Source: Planctomycetota bacterium (lineage in GTDB: Bacteria; Planctomycetota; Phycisphaerae; Phycisphaerales; Phycisphaeraceae). Taken from it: a stretch of DNA of 64,000 bases. The notes below the pieces were generated by a model. It was not told the origin of the DNA, did no database searches, and saw only the letters and a program-made list of their open reading frames with translations. The stretch lies in assembly GCA_024279275.1 (NCBI GenBank), contig JAJRRS010000038.1:1-64000 (forward strand), read 5' to 3'. This document shows, in pieces, positions 50,091 through 59,154 of the stretch (the stretch's first letter is position 1; each line of letters opens with the position of its first letter). Position numbers and translations under genes: made by a program.

Positions 50091-50782
50091 GTTGAGCAGC
50101 TCGTCATATAGGCTTCGTCGTTGATCAAAAGTTTCTGCTTCTGGTAAAGACCGACACGCAATTGAGCGTCCTCGGCTGTCTCACCAGGTTCCGGCGTTGG
50201 CTTCCAAGCCAAGTCATACACCTTGTCCAGCGGACGCAGGTGCTTCTCAGGCTCGCGGTGACAATCCAAACACCAGCCCATACTCAGCGGCTTGGCCTGC
50301 GAAACGACCGTCATCTTATCGACCCGCCCGTGACAACTCACACAACTCACACCCTTGTTCACATGCGCCGAGTGATTAAAGTACACAAAGTCAGGCAGGT
50401 CGTGGACCTTCACCCAAGGCACAGGCTCGCCGGTCTCGTTGCTCTTGAAGACCGCCTCCAACCTCGGACTGTCCGAGCGGATACCGCTGTGGCAGTTCAT
50501 ACACGTCTGCGTCGGGGGGATCGCCGCAAATGACGCATCCTCCACCGTCGTATGGCAGTACCGACAATCCAACCCAAGCTCACCCACATGCAACGCATGG
50601 CTATACGCCACCGGCTGCTCAGGCGCGTACCCCAGATTCAGCGTGTTCGCCGAGAAAGCGAACCCCACAATCGCCGGCGTCACCGCACCGCCGCCCGCAA
50701 CGCACACAACTATGAGCGGCAACAGGTAGTTGGCCCACCTCGGGAATATAAACTTATCTGACGGGGTCTGGTCGTTGGACAT
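50078..50782 (-). CDS. actA: ACIII pentaheme cytochrome c subunit ActA
   Basis: 234 residues. An N-terminal membrane anchor (LLPLIVVCVAGGGAVTPAIV) is followed by five CxxCH heme motifs: CRYCH, CMNCH, CVSCH, CLDCH and CSTCH, the last at the very C-terminus. Histidine axial ligands are plentiful (YSHALHVGELGLD, YFNHSAHVNKG). Periplasmic electron carrier and first gene of the operon. It overlaps actB by 13 bp. Confidence 0.95.
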
Positions 50783-50878
50783 AATAGGAATACGGGTCCG
50801 CCTCTTTTTCGTAGATACCCAGGCGCTTCCTTACGCCCGCCCAGACTCACGCGAATCGCCGCAAGCCTGATGCTGCGA

Positions 50879-50907
50879 ACAATAACGAACTATTCATCCG
50901 GTGACAA
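50879..50907 (-). promoter_or_regulatory. putative promoter of the act-cta operon
   Basis: Minus strand: -35 TTGTCA (50907-50902), 17-bp spacer, -10 TATTGT (50884-50879), about 97 nt before the actA start. The only well-spaced pair seen in the 595-bp gap. Confidence 0.45.
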
Positions 50908-51341
50908 AGTCGACACCGTCACAGCACACGCCCGCCGATCCGGCGTGGCACCTGTGGCCTGACTTCGACCCGATTCAACACCACACTGAAAAAAATACGA
51001 CCCATAAAAACGCCACCCCCGACCTCACGCCGCACCGCCCAACAGGCTCAAGACCACGCTGCGACACAAAATTCTCCTGTAAAAAACAAAATTTTAACAA
51101 CACAAACAGGTTAGCCTGTTGCAATCCCTCAACGGATGCCAGAGCCTGCATTCGCCGGGGGTAAATCGGGGGTTAATTTTATAACTACATTAAATTAAAG
51201 TGGTTATTAACAATAAACCCCCGCTCCCACCCGCCTCAAACCCGTACCCAAACGGTGCCCAATAGGTGAATTACCACCCGAAAAACACACAAATCTAGCC
51301 ACAACCACCCCAACAAACCCTCACCCGCCGGCACCGACACA
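50908..51341. other. intergenic region between act operon and SurA-like gene
   Basis: No reading frame with coding character. It holds an AT-rich inverted repeat at 51167-51223 (arms beginning CGGGGGTT, 57 bp overall), which could be a bidirectional structure or miniature element remnant. Confidence 0.5.
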
Positions 51342-51377
51342 TTGCCCCGCCAAACCGCGATTCTTACACTGCCAAGC
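51342..51377 (+). promoter_or_regulatory. leaderless promoter of SurA-like gene
   Basis: -35 TTGCCC (51342-51347), 17-bp spacer, -10 TACACT (51365-51370), then seven bases to the ATG at 51378. No Shine-Dalgarno. Confidence 0.65.
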
Positions 51378-52409
51378 ATGAATACCCTTCTTCGGCTGAC
51401 ATGGATCTCCCTGTTTTCACTCGCACTGTGCCTCAGCGCAGCCCCCGTCACCGCCAAGACCTACAGCGTCGACGGCATGATCGGGCAGGTCAACGGCCGA
51501 GCGATCTACACCAATGCCGTACTCGATGAGCAACTCCGCGAAACACTCACACGCTGGGGCAAGGAATTGCCCCGTGAGACATTCCGCCAACGGGCCGCCG
51601 AACGCATCGCCATCAAACTCAACAGCATGGTCACCGACGCACTGGTCTACGGCGAAGCCAAACGCGACCTCTCCGACTCCGAACGACAAGGCCTCACCGT
51701 CGCCCAAAGCCGCTTCCGCGAACAACTCCTCCGCGAGCACGGCCAAGGATCACCCGCGCTCGCAGAGGCCAACCTCATCGAAAAAACCGGCCTGAACCTC
51801 AGCCAGACCATCGAGCAGTGGCGACAGGCCGCCGTCGTCTCACGCTACATGCGCCAAAAACTCATGCCCAAAGTCAACGTCACACGCAAAGACGTCAAAC
51901 GCTACTACCAGGAACATTACGACCAGTTCAACGCACCCCAACAACGAACCGTCCGCGTCATCCAGACCGAGTCCCAAGATGACGCCCAATATCTCAAATC
52001 CCTGCTCGACACCGGCACACCCTTCGCCGAGGCTGCCAAAGACGAACGCAACCTCTTCCGCAAGGACCGAGGCGGACTCATGGGCGCGATGGCCGGCGAC
52101 CAACTCTTCGCCGACCCCCAGATCAACCAGGCAACCCTCAGCCTCGAACCCGGACAGTGCGCAGGCCCAATCAACGTCGATGGCAAAATCTGGTTCGTCT
52201 GCGTCGAAAAACTCGAACAACCCAAAGGCCAATCACTCATGGATGTCCAGGTACGCATACAGGAAACTCTTAGAGAACAACAACTACGCGAACACTCCGA
52301 ACGCTACCGACAAAGATTGTTTGAGGTAGGCAGCTACAACTCCATCGAGAAGATGACACTCACCCTCCTCGAAATCGCCACCGACCGCTACGCCAGCACC
52401 GGACGCTAG
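51378..52409 (+). CDS. SurA-like peptidyl-prolyl isomerase/periplasmic chaperone
   Basis: 343 residues from the ATG at 51378. Signal peptide (WISLFSLALCLSAAPVTA, cleavage near residue 26), a SurA N-terminal-like segment (MIGQVNGRAIYTNAVLDEQL), then a parvulin-type PPIase domain near residues 190-300 (VRVIQTESQDDAQYLKSLLD, FAEAAKDERN, DRGGLMGAM, SLEPGQCAGPINVDGKIWFV). Probably assists folding of exported proteins. The longer reading from 51342 would begin inside the -35 element. Confidence 0.8.
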   Translation: MNTLLRLTWISLFSLALCLSAAPVTAKTYSVDGMIGQVNGRAIYTNAVLDEQLRETLTRWGKELPRETFRQRAAERIAIKLNSMVTDALVYGEAKRDLSDSERQGLTVAQSRFREQLLREHGQGSPALAEANLIEKTGLNLSQTIEQWRQAAVVSRYMRQKLMPKVNVTRKDVKRYYQEHYDQFNAPQQRTVRVIQTESQDDAQYLKSLLDTGTPFAEAAKDERNLFRKDRGGLMGAMAGDQLFADPQINQATLSLEPGQCAGPINVDGKIWFVCVEKLEQPKGQSLMDVQVRIQETLREQQLREHSERYRQRLFEVGSYNSIEKMTLTLLEIATDRYASTGR

Positions 52410-52593
52410 AGAGCCTTCCGATTACCCCTAGCGGTTATTTCACATAAAACGACACGACTTATCGCGCCAAACAACAGCCAACCCCTCACACCGCTCGCAA
52501 GCAGCTCACCCCCCTCAACAACAACCCAACACCCCTCAACGCCGGTTCTGAGCGCAGCGAAGGACCGGGGGGCCGGGTATCCAAACTCCTCTC

Positions 52594-53022
52594 ATGGCAC
52601 ACCGCCTCCTAACCCGCCTGACCGACCTCATCGACAAACTCCGACTAAGATTCCAACGCCCAATATCCCTCGGCGATCAAGGCGAACGCATCGCCGCAAA
52701 AATGCTTAAGAAAAAAGGCTTCCGCCTCATGGCACGCAACCTTCGAAACCGCTTCGGCGAAATCGATATCATCGCCCTGGCACCCGATGGCAAAACCGTC
52801 GTCATCGTCGAAGTCAAGACAGCCCAAGACACAAACGCCCTCCCCGAGCTGCGCGTCGACCACCACAAACAACGCCGACTCACATCCCTCGCCGCCCAGG
52901 TCGTCAGGCGATACAAACTCCAAGCCCACCCCATCCGATTCGACGTCGTCGCCATCAACCTCCCACCTGATGCCAAACCCGTGATACGACACTACATCGC
53001 AGCGTTCGACTCGCACATCTGA
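52594..53022 (+). CDS. yraN: YraN family endonuclease-like protein (UPF0102)
   Basis: 142 residues. Restriction-endonuclease-like fold of UPF0102: GDQGERIAAKMLKKKGFRLM, the active-site-like NRFGEIDIIALAPDGKTVVI followed by VEVKTAQ (E/D...ExK pattern), and the helix NALPELRVDHHKQRRLT. DNA-related function suspected for the family but not settled. 185 bp after the SurA-like gene on the same strand. No clear Shine-Dalgarno. Confidence 0.88.
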   Translation: MAHRLLTRLTDLIDKLRLRFQRPISLGDQGERIAAKMLKKKGFRLMARNLRNRFGEIDIIALAPDGKTVVIVEVKTAQDTNALPELRVDHHKQRRLTSLAAQVVRRYKLQAHPIRFDVVAINLPPDAKPVIRHYIAAFDSHI

Positions 53023-53102
53023 TCGTCACAAGAACAGATTGCCCAGATCCTCTCCAGCAGATCGACGAGCATCAACGCCATACTCACCCCCACAATAGAC
53101 CA

Positions 53103-53205
53103 CTTTTAACTTAAATAAAATATTAAGGCCCCGCTATTAAGGCCGAAAATCGGGCCTAATAAGCGACAGGTGCTGCTCGTTATTTTATTATTTTTAAGTT
53201 AAATC
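53103..53205. repeat. AT-rich long inverted repeat between yraN and aroDE
   Basis: Outer arms TTTAACTTAAA...TAAAATA (left) and complement (right), about 18 bp each, and inner arms CGCTATTAAGGCC/GGGCCTAATAAGCG. TATTAAGGCC is also directly repeated. It lies between convergent genes and could act as a bidirectional terminator or be a miniature element. Its AT content is far above that of its surroundings. Confidence 0.65.
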
Positions 53206-53255
53206 TAATGTTATAAATCGCAGACCTTAGCCAGGGTTTGGCGTGGAGAATACCC

Positions 53256-54875
53256 CTACAACCCGTTCGAAGTACGCTTCAACTTCTCATTAAGAACCCC
53301 GCGAAACACCCCAAGCGGCGCAGCCTCCCCCGTCCACAACTCAAACTGCGCCGCCGCCTGACGCACAAACATCTCCGTCCCCGAAATCGTCACACAACCA
53401 GCACCCGCCGCATCACGCAACAACTTCGTCTTCACCGGGTTGTAGATCGTGTCAAACACCACCACACCCGGCCCGAAGTGATTTCTGATCGCTGACCGCT
53501 CATCGCTGATGTCAATCGGCGAAGCATCCACCTCCGGGTGCATCCCGATCGGCGTGCAGTTGATATACACCTCCGCCTCACTCGCCGAAAGATCACCCAA
53601 CGCCTTCGCCTCCGCACCAAACCGCTCCCCCAGCGCCTCCGCCTTTTCAAGCGTCCGGTTATACACCGTCACCAACGCACCGTAATGCGCAAACCCCGCC
53701 ACCACCGCACGCGCCGCGCCCCCTGCACCGATCACCGCCACACGCCTGCCCGACAACCCTTCACGCTGAATCGACAACCCATCACACACCGCATCCAACG
53801 CCCCAGCATAATCCGTGTTGCACGCATACAACGAACCATCCTCCCGCACATGCAACGTGTTCGCCGCACCAATACGCTCAGCCAGTTCCTCGACTTCACC
53901 CCGGCCCCCGGAGCCGCAATGCTCCTTCACAAACCGCAACAGGTTCTCCTTATGCGGAATCGTCACACTCGCACCCCCAAAATGCAACCCCTTCATCCCC
54001 AGCCAGCTCGAAACCGTCGCCTTAAAATGCTCATACTCCGGCGGGATCGGCATCGGTAGATACACACCATCCACACCCGCCGCACCAAACCCCGCATTAT
54101 GAATAGCCGGACTCATCGAATGCCCCACCGGATACCCAATCACACCAAACACCCGCGTCTGAGAATTGATCGCGTCCCACCGATACAAACCTTTCATCTC
54201 ACCAACCGTCGGCTGCCCCGGCGCCGTCCCCGCATCACCATCAATCGAAGCAAACGTCAGCATCGCACCAAACTTCTTCGCCAGCACCCTTGAAGCCAAC
54301 CCATACTCCCCCATACACAACGCAACCGTCGGCTTAACCTGCTGACCCACCAACTCAAACGCCTCCAAATTATCCCGCAACGACCGCGCATGCCAAGCCA
54401 CCTTAATCACCCGACAAAGCGAAGCCTCCCCCATCTCCCTCACCTTACGCAACAAATCACTAGGCCTCCGCTCAAAATCATGCGACGACAAGATCAACCC
54501 CGTGTCCGTCTCCCTGGGCCGGCCCGGATCATCCACCACCAGAGAAATCTTCTGCCGAAGATTCGCCGACTTCTGCCAGGCCAACAACTCCAAATCAATA
54601 TACACCGGCTTACGCACCCCAACCCCCGCATGCTCCAGCAAGCTCAACCGCGTCTGTTCATCCCCATCATACGCCCCCCCTTCCCACACCGGGCGACAGG
54701 TAATAATGCAAGGCAACGCCGACCGCTGCACCAACTCCGTCACGTCATCCGGATCGTCAGTAAACGTATCAATCCGATACTCCACCAGGTCCGCACCAAG
54801 TTCCTTAGCACGGACAGCGGCGCCCAGAGCTTGCTCCAGGCTATGCACAGTAATCGCAGCAGTAAGTTGAGTCAT
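53256..54875 (-). CDS. aroDE: bifunctional 3-dehydroquinate dehydratase / shikimate dehydrogenase
   Basis: 539 residues from the ATG at 54875. Two consecutive steps of the shikimate pathway in one chain. N-terminal type I dehydroquinase (1-235): LVEYRIDTF, SSHDFERRP with the catalytic histidine, VIKVAWHA with the Schiff-base lysine, TAPGQPTVGEM. C-terminal AroE (240-539): GVIGYPVGHSMSPAIHNAG, SVTIPHKENLL with catalytic lysine, ACNTDYAGA with aspartate, nucleotide loop GAGGAARAV, EMFVRQAAAQFELW. A Gly-rich insert (GSGGRGEVEEL) sits in the AroE part. This fusion order is known from plants, chlamydiae and planctomycetes. TAGGTT lies seven bases before the ATG. Confidence 0.93.
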   Translation of the reverse strand: MTQLTAAITVHSLEQALGAAVRAKELGADLVEYRIDTFTDDPDDVTELVQRSALPCIITCRPVWEGGAYDGDEQTRLSLLEHAGVGVRKPVYIDLELLAWQKSANLRQKISLVVDDPGRPRETDTGLILSSHDFERRPSDLLRKVREMGEASLCRVIKVAWHARSLRDNLEAFELVGQQVKPTVALCMGEYGLASRVLAKKFGAMLTFASIDGDAGTAPGQPTVGEMKGLYRWDAINSQTRVFGVIGYPVGHSMSPAIHNAGFGAAGVDGVYLPMPIPPEYEHFKATVSSWLGMKGLHFGGASVTIPHKENLLRFVKEHCGSGGRGEVEELAERIGAANTLHVREDGSLYACNTDYAGALDAVCDGLSIQREGLSGRRVAVIGAGGAARAVVAGFAHYGALVTVYNRTLEKAEALGERFGAEAKALGDLSASEAEVYINCTPIGMHPEVDASPIDISDERSAIRNHFGPGVVVFDTIYNPVKTKLLRDAAGAGCVTISGTEMFVRQAAAQFELWTGEAAPLGVFRGVLNEKLKRTSNGL

Positions 54876-54993
54876 CAGCCGTAACCTACCCCCTCCGCAC
54901 CCGCCCAGCCAATACACCATCCCCGAACACCACCCCCAAACCCATCACCCAAACTGTACCCCTCACCTTTCCCGCCTTCCGTTTCAGGACGAG

Positions 54994-55503
54994 CTATAGC
55001 TCGTCACACTTCACAAGCTCCTTTATCGATAGCGGGCCAAATTGAAATACTTTCAGTTGCGCCCCGAAGCTAAGCCCGAAGCCTTCTGAAAGTAAAGATC
55101 GAACCACATCAGATAATAGCTCCTCATCATTCGGGAAGTTGGCTAACAATTCTCCCGGCCTTGTCATCCCAGCCCCCGGATTATATTGTTTTAGTACGTC
55201 ACAAATATTCTCCATCTGGTCGAGACGATAGGCCGACGGGATCATTACCGTTAGCTCGACCGTCAATTCACCTTTCCAATCAAACGGAATGTATAGCTTC
55301 GCCAGCTTGATCACATGACCGGTTTCTTTATGCTTAAAGTACAATTTATAGCCCGGGTATCCCGCACGGACAAACACCCGGACAAAACTCCGATACTCAC
55401 TCACTGTCGCCGACAAACCGAAGCGATTTAGAGTCCACAGTGCAAACTCAAATGCTATAAAGGCAACAAGTAAGAATCCAGCTATATACAACCCGATCTG
55501 CAT
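54994..55503 (-). CDS. hypothetical protein with N-terminal membrane helix
   Basis: 169 residues. One N-terminal helix (LYIAGFLLVAFIAFEFAL), then a soluble domain with no recognised motif; YPGYKLYFKHKETGHVIKLA and GELTVELTVMIPSAYRLDQM look like beta-strands followed by a helical C-terminus. AGGTGATCC, a strong Shine-Dalgarno, precedes the ATG. Codon use is less GC-biased than in neighbouring genes, which hints at later acquisition. Function unknown. Confidence 0.7.
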   Translation of the reverse strand: MQIGLYIAGFLLVAFIAFEFALWTLNRFGLSATVSEYRSFVRVFVRAGYPGYKLYFKHKETGHVIKLAKLYIPFDWKGELTVELTVMIPSAYRLDQMENICDVLKQYNPGAGMTRPGELLANFPNDEELLSDVVRSLLSEGFGLSFGAQLKVFQFGPLSIKELVKCDEL

Positions 55504-55629
55504 GGATCACCTCATGGCCGACACGAACCACCTGGTTTTTGCCGTATCCATGATAGCGGAGGATTCAATCTCGAATCGCAACATGACTTATGCCCCCCGG
55601 CCCAGGCCGATTCATCGGCCGTTGCACGC

Positions 55630-55857
55630 TCACGCACAGGTGCAGAACGCACGCCGGACACGCAACGCACGCCGGGCATAAATAGCGGACTCGACCACCC
55701 TGCCCGACAAGGCAGTCAGCAGTTGCTTGTGACGCAGCCGGGCGACCAGAGCCTTGGCGCGTTGCCGACGGCTTACCCGGGGAACCGGGGGCGGGGGAAC
55801 CGGGGCGACCGGGGTGTCTGGGATGTTTGAGGCGATGTGTTCAGCGATATGACTCAT
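55630..55857 (-). CDS. small basic protein, doubtful
   Basis: 75 residues from the ATG at 55857. N-terminus MSHIAEHIASNIPD, a Pro-rich middle (VAPVPPPPVPRVSR) coded by a CCGGGG-type repeat, and a very basic C-terminus (RRQRAKALVARLRHKQLL). It may be a real small protein or a chance frame carried by the repeat. Confidence 0.35.
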   Translation of the reverse strand: MSHIAEHIASNIPDTPVAPVPPPPVPRVSRRQRAKALVARLRHKQLLTALSGRVVESAIYARRALRVRRAFCTCA

Positions 55858-56065
55858 AGTTCTATTCCATCCGGATTCCATACCGGTTTTCAGGTTCAAG
55901 GTCTGCCCAGGTCTAACGCCCGAAAGGCAAGGATTGTTCCTACGCCCCAACAATCCCCCCGGTTCGCCCCCGGTTAATCCCCCCGTAATCCCCAGTTAGC
56001 CGACTCGCCCCTCCGGCGGTAAGCTGTCAGCCCAAAGACCTGCCCGCCCTCAATAAGCAAGCCCC

Positions 56066-56105
56066 CCCAAACCCAAGACCCCAGACCCTATACCCCACAC
56101 CCACT
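56066..56105 (+). repeat. family-U repeat upstream of DUF1015 gene
   Basis: CCCAAGACCCCAGACCCTATACCCCACACCC runs to within three bases of the ATG at 56106. It has the same AGACCC unit and orientation as upstream of rpe, the DppF-like gene and the subunit IV gene. Confidence 0.6.
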
Positions 56106-57461
56106 ATGCCCGATATCCAACCCATCCCCGCGGTCACGTTCTCCACTCAAACCGGCAACGACATCTCCGACCGGATCGCACCGCCCTACGACGTGCTGGA
56201 CCACGAATCTAAAGCAAGACTCGTCGCCGCCAGCCCCAACAACATCAGCGTCATCGACCTCCCCCACCTCCCCGCCAAAACCGTCGGCCCAGATGAAGCC
56301 TACCACGGCGCAGGCAACACTTACCGCCAATGGCTCAACGAAGGCACCCTCGTCCGCCGCGACACCCCCGCTTTCTTCGTCTACCAGCAGACCTACACCG
56401 TCGCTGGGGGAACCGGGAAATCCGGGGGCACCACCTTCAAACGCCGAGGCCTCATCACCAACGTCAAGGTCCAGCCCTTCGGCCCATCGCCCGACGGCCA
56501 AGGCGGCATCCACCCCCACGAACAAACATTCAGCGCCGCCAAGGAAGACCGCCTCAAGCTCATGCGCGCCACCCAGGCCCAGCTCTCCCCCATCTTCGGC
56601 CTCTACTCCGACCCCGACAAGGCGATCGAACACCTGCTCGCCGCTGTCATCGACGCCGACAAACCCACCTTCACCGGCAAAACTCACGACGACAACGTCC
56701 TCCACGAAACCTGGGCTGTCGATGATGCCGAACGCATCAACGCCTTCCAGCAAGCCATCCAAAACAAAGACCTCTTCATCGCCGACGGCCACCACCGCTA
56801 CAACACCGCACTGAACCACTTCAACGAACTCACCACACTAAACAAACCCGTCGGCAATGCCGCCTACTGCCTGTTTGTCCTCATCTCCATGCAAGACCCA
56901 GGCATGATCGTCCTGCCCACCCACCGCGTCCTGGGCAACATGCCTAACTTCAACATGGATGCCTTCAAAAAAGCAGCCCAAGGCAAACTGAACATCGAAC
57001 CCGTCGCAGGCAATGACCCCGCACAACTCGAACAAGCCCTCGCCGATTCCAACCACCCCCACGCCATCGGCCTGTACGACCCATCCAACCCCGATGCCCC
57101 ATTATCGATAGCCACCACCCTCGACAACGACCCACTCAAAACCACCCACCCCGACCAGTCCGACGCCTGGCGTCAACTCGACGTCGCCATCGTCCAGCAC
57201 CTGATCGTCGAACAAATCTGCCAACCCACGTTCTGCACCCCCGGCACCACAGACGAAACAATCACCTGGAAGTTCCCCCACGAGATCGCCCAACTCAAAG
57301 AGCTAACCAACACCGACGCCTACCAACTAGGCCTGATCCTCCGCGCCACCCCACTAGACTCCGTCCGCCAGGTCTCCGAGGCCGGCGAACTGATGCCCCA
57401 AAAAAGCACCTTCTTCTACCCCAAACTCGCCACAGGCCTGGTCATCAACCCGCTGGATTAA
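56106..57461 (+). CDS. DUF1015 family protein
   Basis: 451 residues, normal length. DUF1015 hallmarks: RIAPPYDVLDHES, VIDLPHLP, FFVYQQTY, HPHEQTFSAAKEDRLKLM, LSPIFGLYSDP, IADGHHRYNTALNHFNE, and a C-terminal PTFCTPGTTDETITW. The function of the family is unknown; it is often annotated as a putative HTH or SpoOJ/ParA-adjacent protein without proof. A Gly-rich insert (AGGTGKSGGTTF) interrupts the conserved region and is coded by a CCGGGGG repeat. It follows a family-U repeat with no Shine-Dalgarno. Confidence 0.85.
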   Translation: MPDIQPIPAVTFSTQTGNDISDRIAPPYDVLDHESKARLVAASPNNISVIDLPHLPAKTVGPDEAYHGAGNTYRQWLNEGTLVRRDTPAFFVYQQTYTVAGGTGKSGGTTFKRRGLITNVKVQPFGPSPDGQGGIHPHEQTFSAAKEDRLKLMRATQAQLSPIFGLYSDPDKAIEHLLAAVIDADKPTFTGKTHDDNVLHETWAVDDAERINAFQQAIQNKDLFIADGHHRYNTALNHFNELTTLNKPVGNAAYCLFVLISMQDPGMIVLPTHRVLGNMPNFNMDAFKKAAQGKLNIEPVAGNDPAQLEQALADSNHPHAIGLYDPSNPDAPLSIATTLDNDPLKTTHPDQSDAWRQLDVAIVQHLIVEQICQPTFCTPGTTDETITWKFPHEIAQLKELTNTDAYQLGLILRATPLDSVRQVSEAGELMPQKSTFFYPKLATGLVINPLD

Positions 57462-57566
57462 ACCGGATGCGCAGCCACACGCCCCCAAAGACCCCATCCC
57501 ACCACAAACTCGTGCTTCTCCGAGCCACGTGTTAATCCAACAGATCAACTCTACCCGCCGCACCCA

Positions 57567-57601
57567 GGCTTGCCGTTTAACGGCGGATCGCAGATCCGCG
57601 T
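57567..57601. repeat. dispersed palindromic repeat, copy 1 (family P)
   Basis: CTTGCCGTTTAACGGCGGAT then GCAGATCCGCG: two adjacent palindromes (GCCGTTTAACGGC and GCGGATCGCAGATCCGC). A second copy with four changes is at 63271-63305 in the same orientation. Confidence 0.7.
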
Positions 57602-57650
57602 GTGGATACCGCTTGTAATCCCCAGCAGATCATCCGATCATGTCCCTCCC

Positions 57651-58409
57651 GTGCCTGACAAAACCCACCACGATCAACTCGCACAAACCCGCACCGGCTA
57701 CGACCAATGGGCACCCGTCTATGACTGCGATGCCAACCCCCTGCAAGCACTCGAACAACCCCGCGTCCGCGCCCTGCTAGGCGACGTACGCAACCAACGC
57801 ATCCTCGACATGGGCTGCGGCACAGGCCGACACGCCTTATGGCTAGCAACCCAAGGCGCGCAAGTCACCGCAATAGACTTCTCGCAAGGCATGCTCGATC
57901 AGGCACGCAATAAACAAGGGGCCGACGCCGTCACCTGGCAAGTCCACGACCTGCACGAACCCCTGCCGTTTGACGACAACACATTCGATACCGTCGTCAG
58001 CGGATTAGTCCTCGAACACATCCGCAACCTCGACCTGTTTTTCAGCGAAGCAAAACGTGTGTTGATCCCCAAAAACAAATCCGGGGGTGAATCCGGGGGT
58101 GAATCCGCAGATGAATCCGGGGGCGGGGGCGATGGCCAACTGGTCGTCTCCGCCATGCACCCCGCCCTATTCCTGCGCGGCACCCAGGCCCGCTTCACCG
58201 ACCCAACCACCGGCCAACTCATCACCCCAGGCAGCCTCCCCCATTCCATCAGCGACTTCCTCAACGCCGCACTCAAAGCCAACCTCCACCTCACACACAT
58301 CAGCGAACACCAACCCGACCAATTCTTCGCAAACCAATTCCCCCGCGCCGAAAAATACATCGGCTGGCCCATGCTGGTGGTGATGGGGTTTGAGAAGCAA
58401 AACAGGTGA
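57651..58409 (+). CDS. class I SAM-dependent methyltransferase
   Basis: 252 residues from a GTG at 57651. Rossmann methyltransferase: motif I ILDMGCGTGRHALWL, motif II AIDFSQGMLD, motif III PLPFDDNTFDTVVSGLVLEH, and FFSEAKRVL, as in Methyltransf_11 proteins. After the fifth strand comes an insert KNKSGGESGGESADESGGGG coded by a tandem GAATCCGGGGGT repeat. The substrate is unknown. The longer reading begins inside a dispersed palindromic repeat at 57570 and was rejected. Confidence 0.8.
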   Translation: MPDKTHHDQLAQTRTGYDQWAPVYDCDANPLQALEQPRVRALLGDVRNQRILDMGCGTGRHALWLATQGAQVTAIDFSQGMLDQARNKQGADAVTWQVHDLHEPLPFDDNTFDTVVSGLVLEHIRNLDLFFSEAKRVLIPKNKSGGESGGESADESGGGGDGQLVVSAMHPALFLRGTQARFTDPTTGQLITPGSLPHSISDFLNAALKANLHLTHISEHQPDQFFANQFPRAEKYIGWPMLVVMGFEKQNR

Positions 58410-58433
58410 ACTTTACGAGGGTCCACTGAAACG

Positions 58434-59132
58434 ATGGCGCTCTACACTAAAAAAAATCGGGTTCGGCTTGCTAGCAGACTATTGGTTCTCTCCGCCTTAA
58501 TCCTGCTGCCACTAATCAATAGTTGGCTAGAGATTGAATGTCGCATCCATCCAAATCCCAATTTCATACACCATTTTGAAGACCCGGCCCCCTGGATCTT
58601 CCCGCAGATATTAATTCTCTTGCTTGTCGCTACCGCATGGCTGACCGCAATCAAGAATTGGCACCCGCCCGGCTCCTGCCGAAGTTGCGGCTATGACCTG
58701 CGTGGTTCGTGGCCTGTAGGCAGTGAAGCTTGCCCCGAGTGCGGCAATACGATTCACGCGGATGTCGGTAAGTCGATCCGGCTCATACCAATGTGGTTGC
58801 GTGTAGCAAATGTGCTGCTGATCGTGATCCCCTTTATCACTGTGCTAACACTCTCGATCATGGCATATTTACCAATACCCTATAAACCCTTGATCCATCC
58901 TATGGCTATGTTGTTTAACATTCCTGATTGGCAAACCCAGTACCGATCGGTGTTGGAAAATCAGATGATGATGCGTTACCTGTTAATCAACATCACCCTC
59001 TCAGCGATCAGCCTCGCAATCATCTTTCAGCACGCGTCCCGTCGACCGGGTGTGTGGGTCCTGCTGGCCCCGATCGTATCCGTAGGCCTCTTCTGTGGAT
59101 TTGCGTTCATCCTGCTGCCCGCCCTGCGGTAA
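58434..59132 (+). CDS. zinc-ribbon membrane protein, planctomycete type
   Basis: 232 residues. Two helices (LLVLSALILLPLINSWL; IFPQILILLLVATAWLTAI), a zinc ribbon CRSCGYDLRG...CPECGNTI at about residues 82-105, then three further helices. It has the same ribbon as the gene at 3376 but placed after the first two helices. Function unknown. It starts 24 bp after the methyltransferase gene on the same strand. Confidence 0.7.
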   Translation: MALYTKKNRVRLASRLLVLSALILLPLINSWLEIECRIHPNPNFIHHFEDPAPWIFPQILILLLVATAWLTAIKNWHPPGSCRSCGYDLRGSWPVGSEACPECGNTIHADVGKSIRLIPMWLRVANVLLIVIPFITVLTLSIMAYLPIPYKPLIHPMAMLFNIPDWQTQYRSVLENQMMMRYLLINITLSAISLAIIFQHASRRPGVWVLLAPIVSVGLFCGFAFILLPALR

Positions 59133-59154
59133 TAGCGTCACCTATCTCAACCTA

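Noticed and set aside
57570-57650. N-terminal extension of the methyltransferase
   Set aside because: It starts within a dispersed palindromic repeat also found at 63271, so the frame is repeat-derived.
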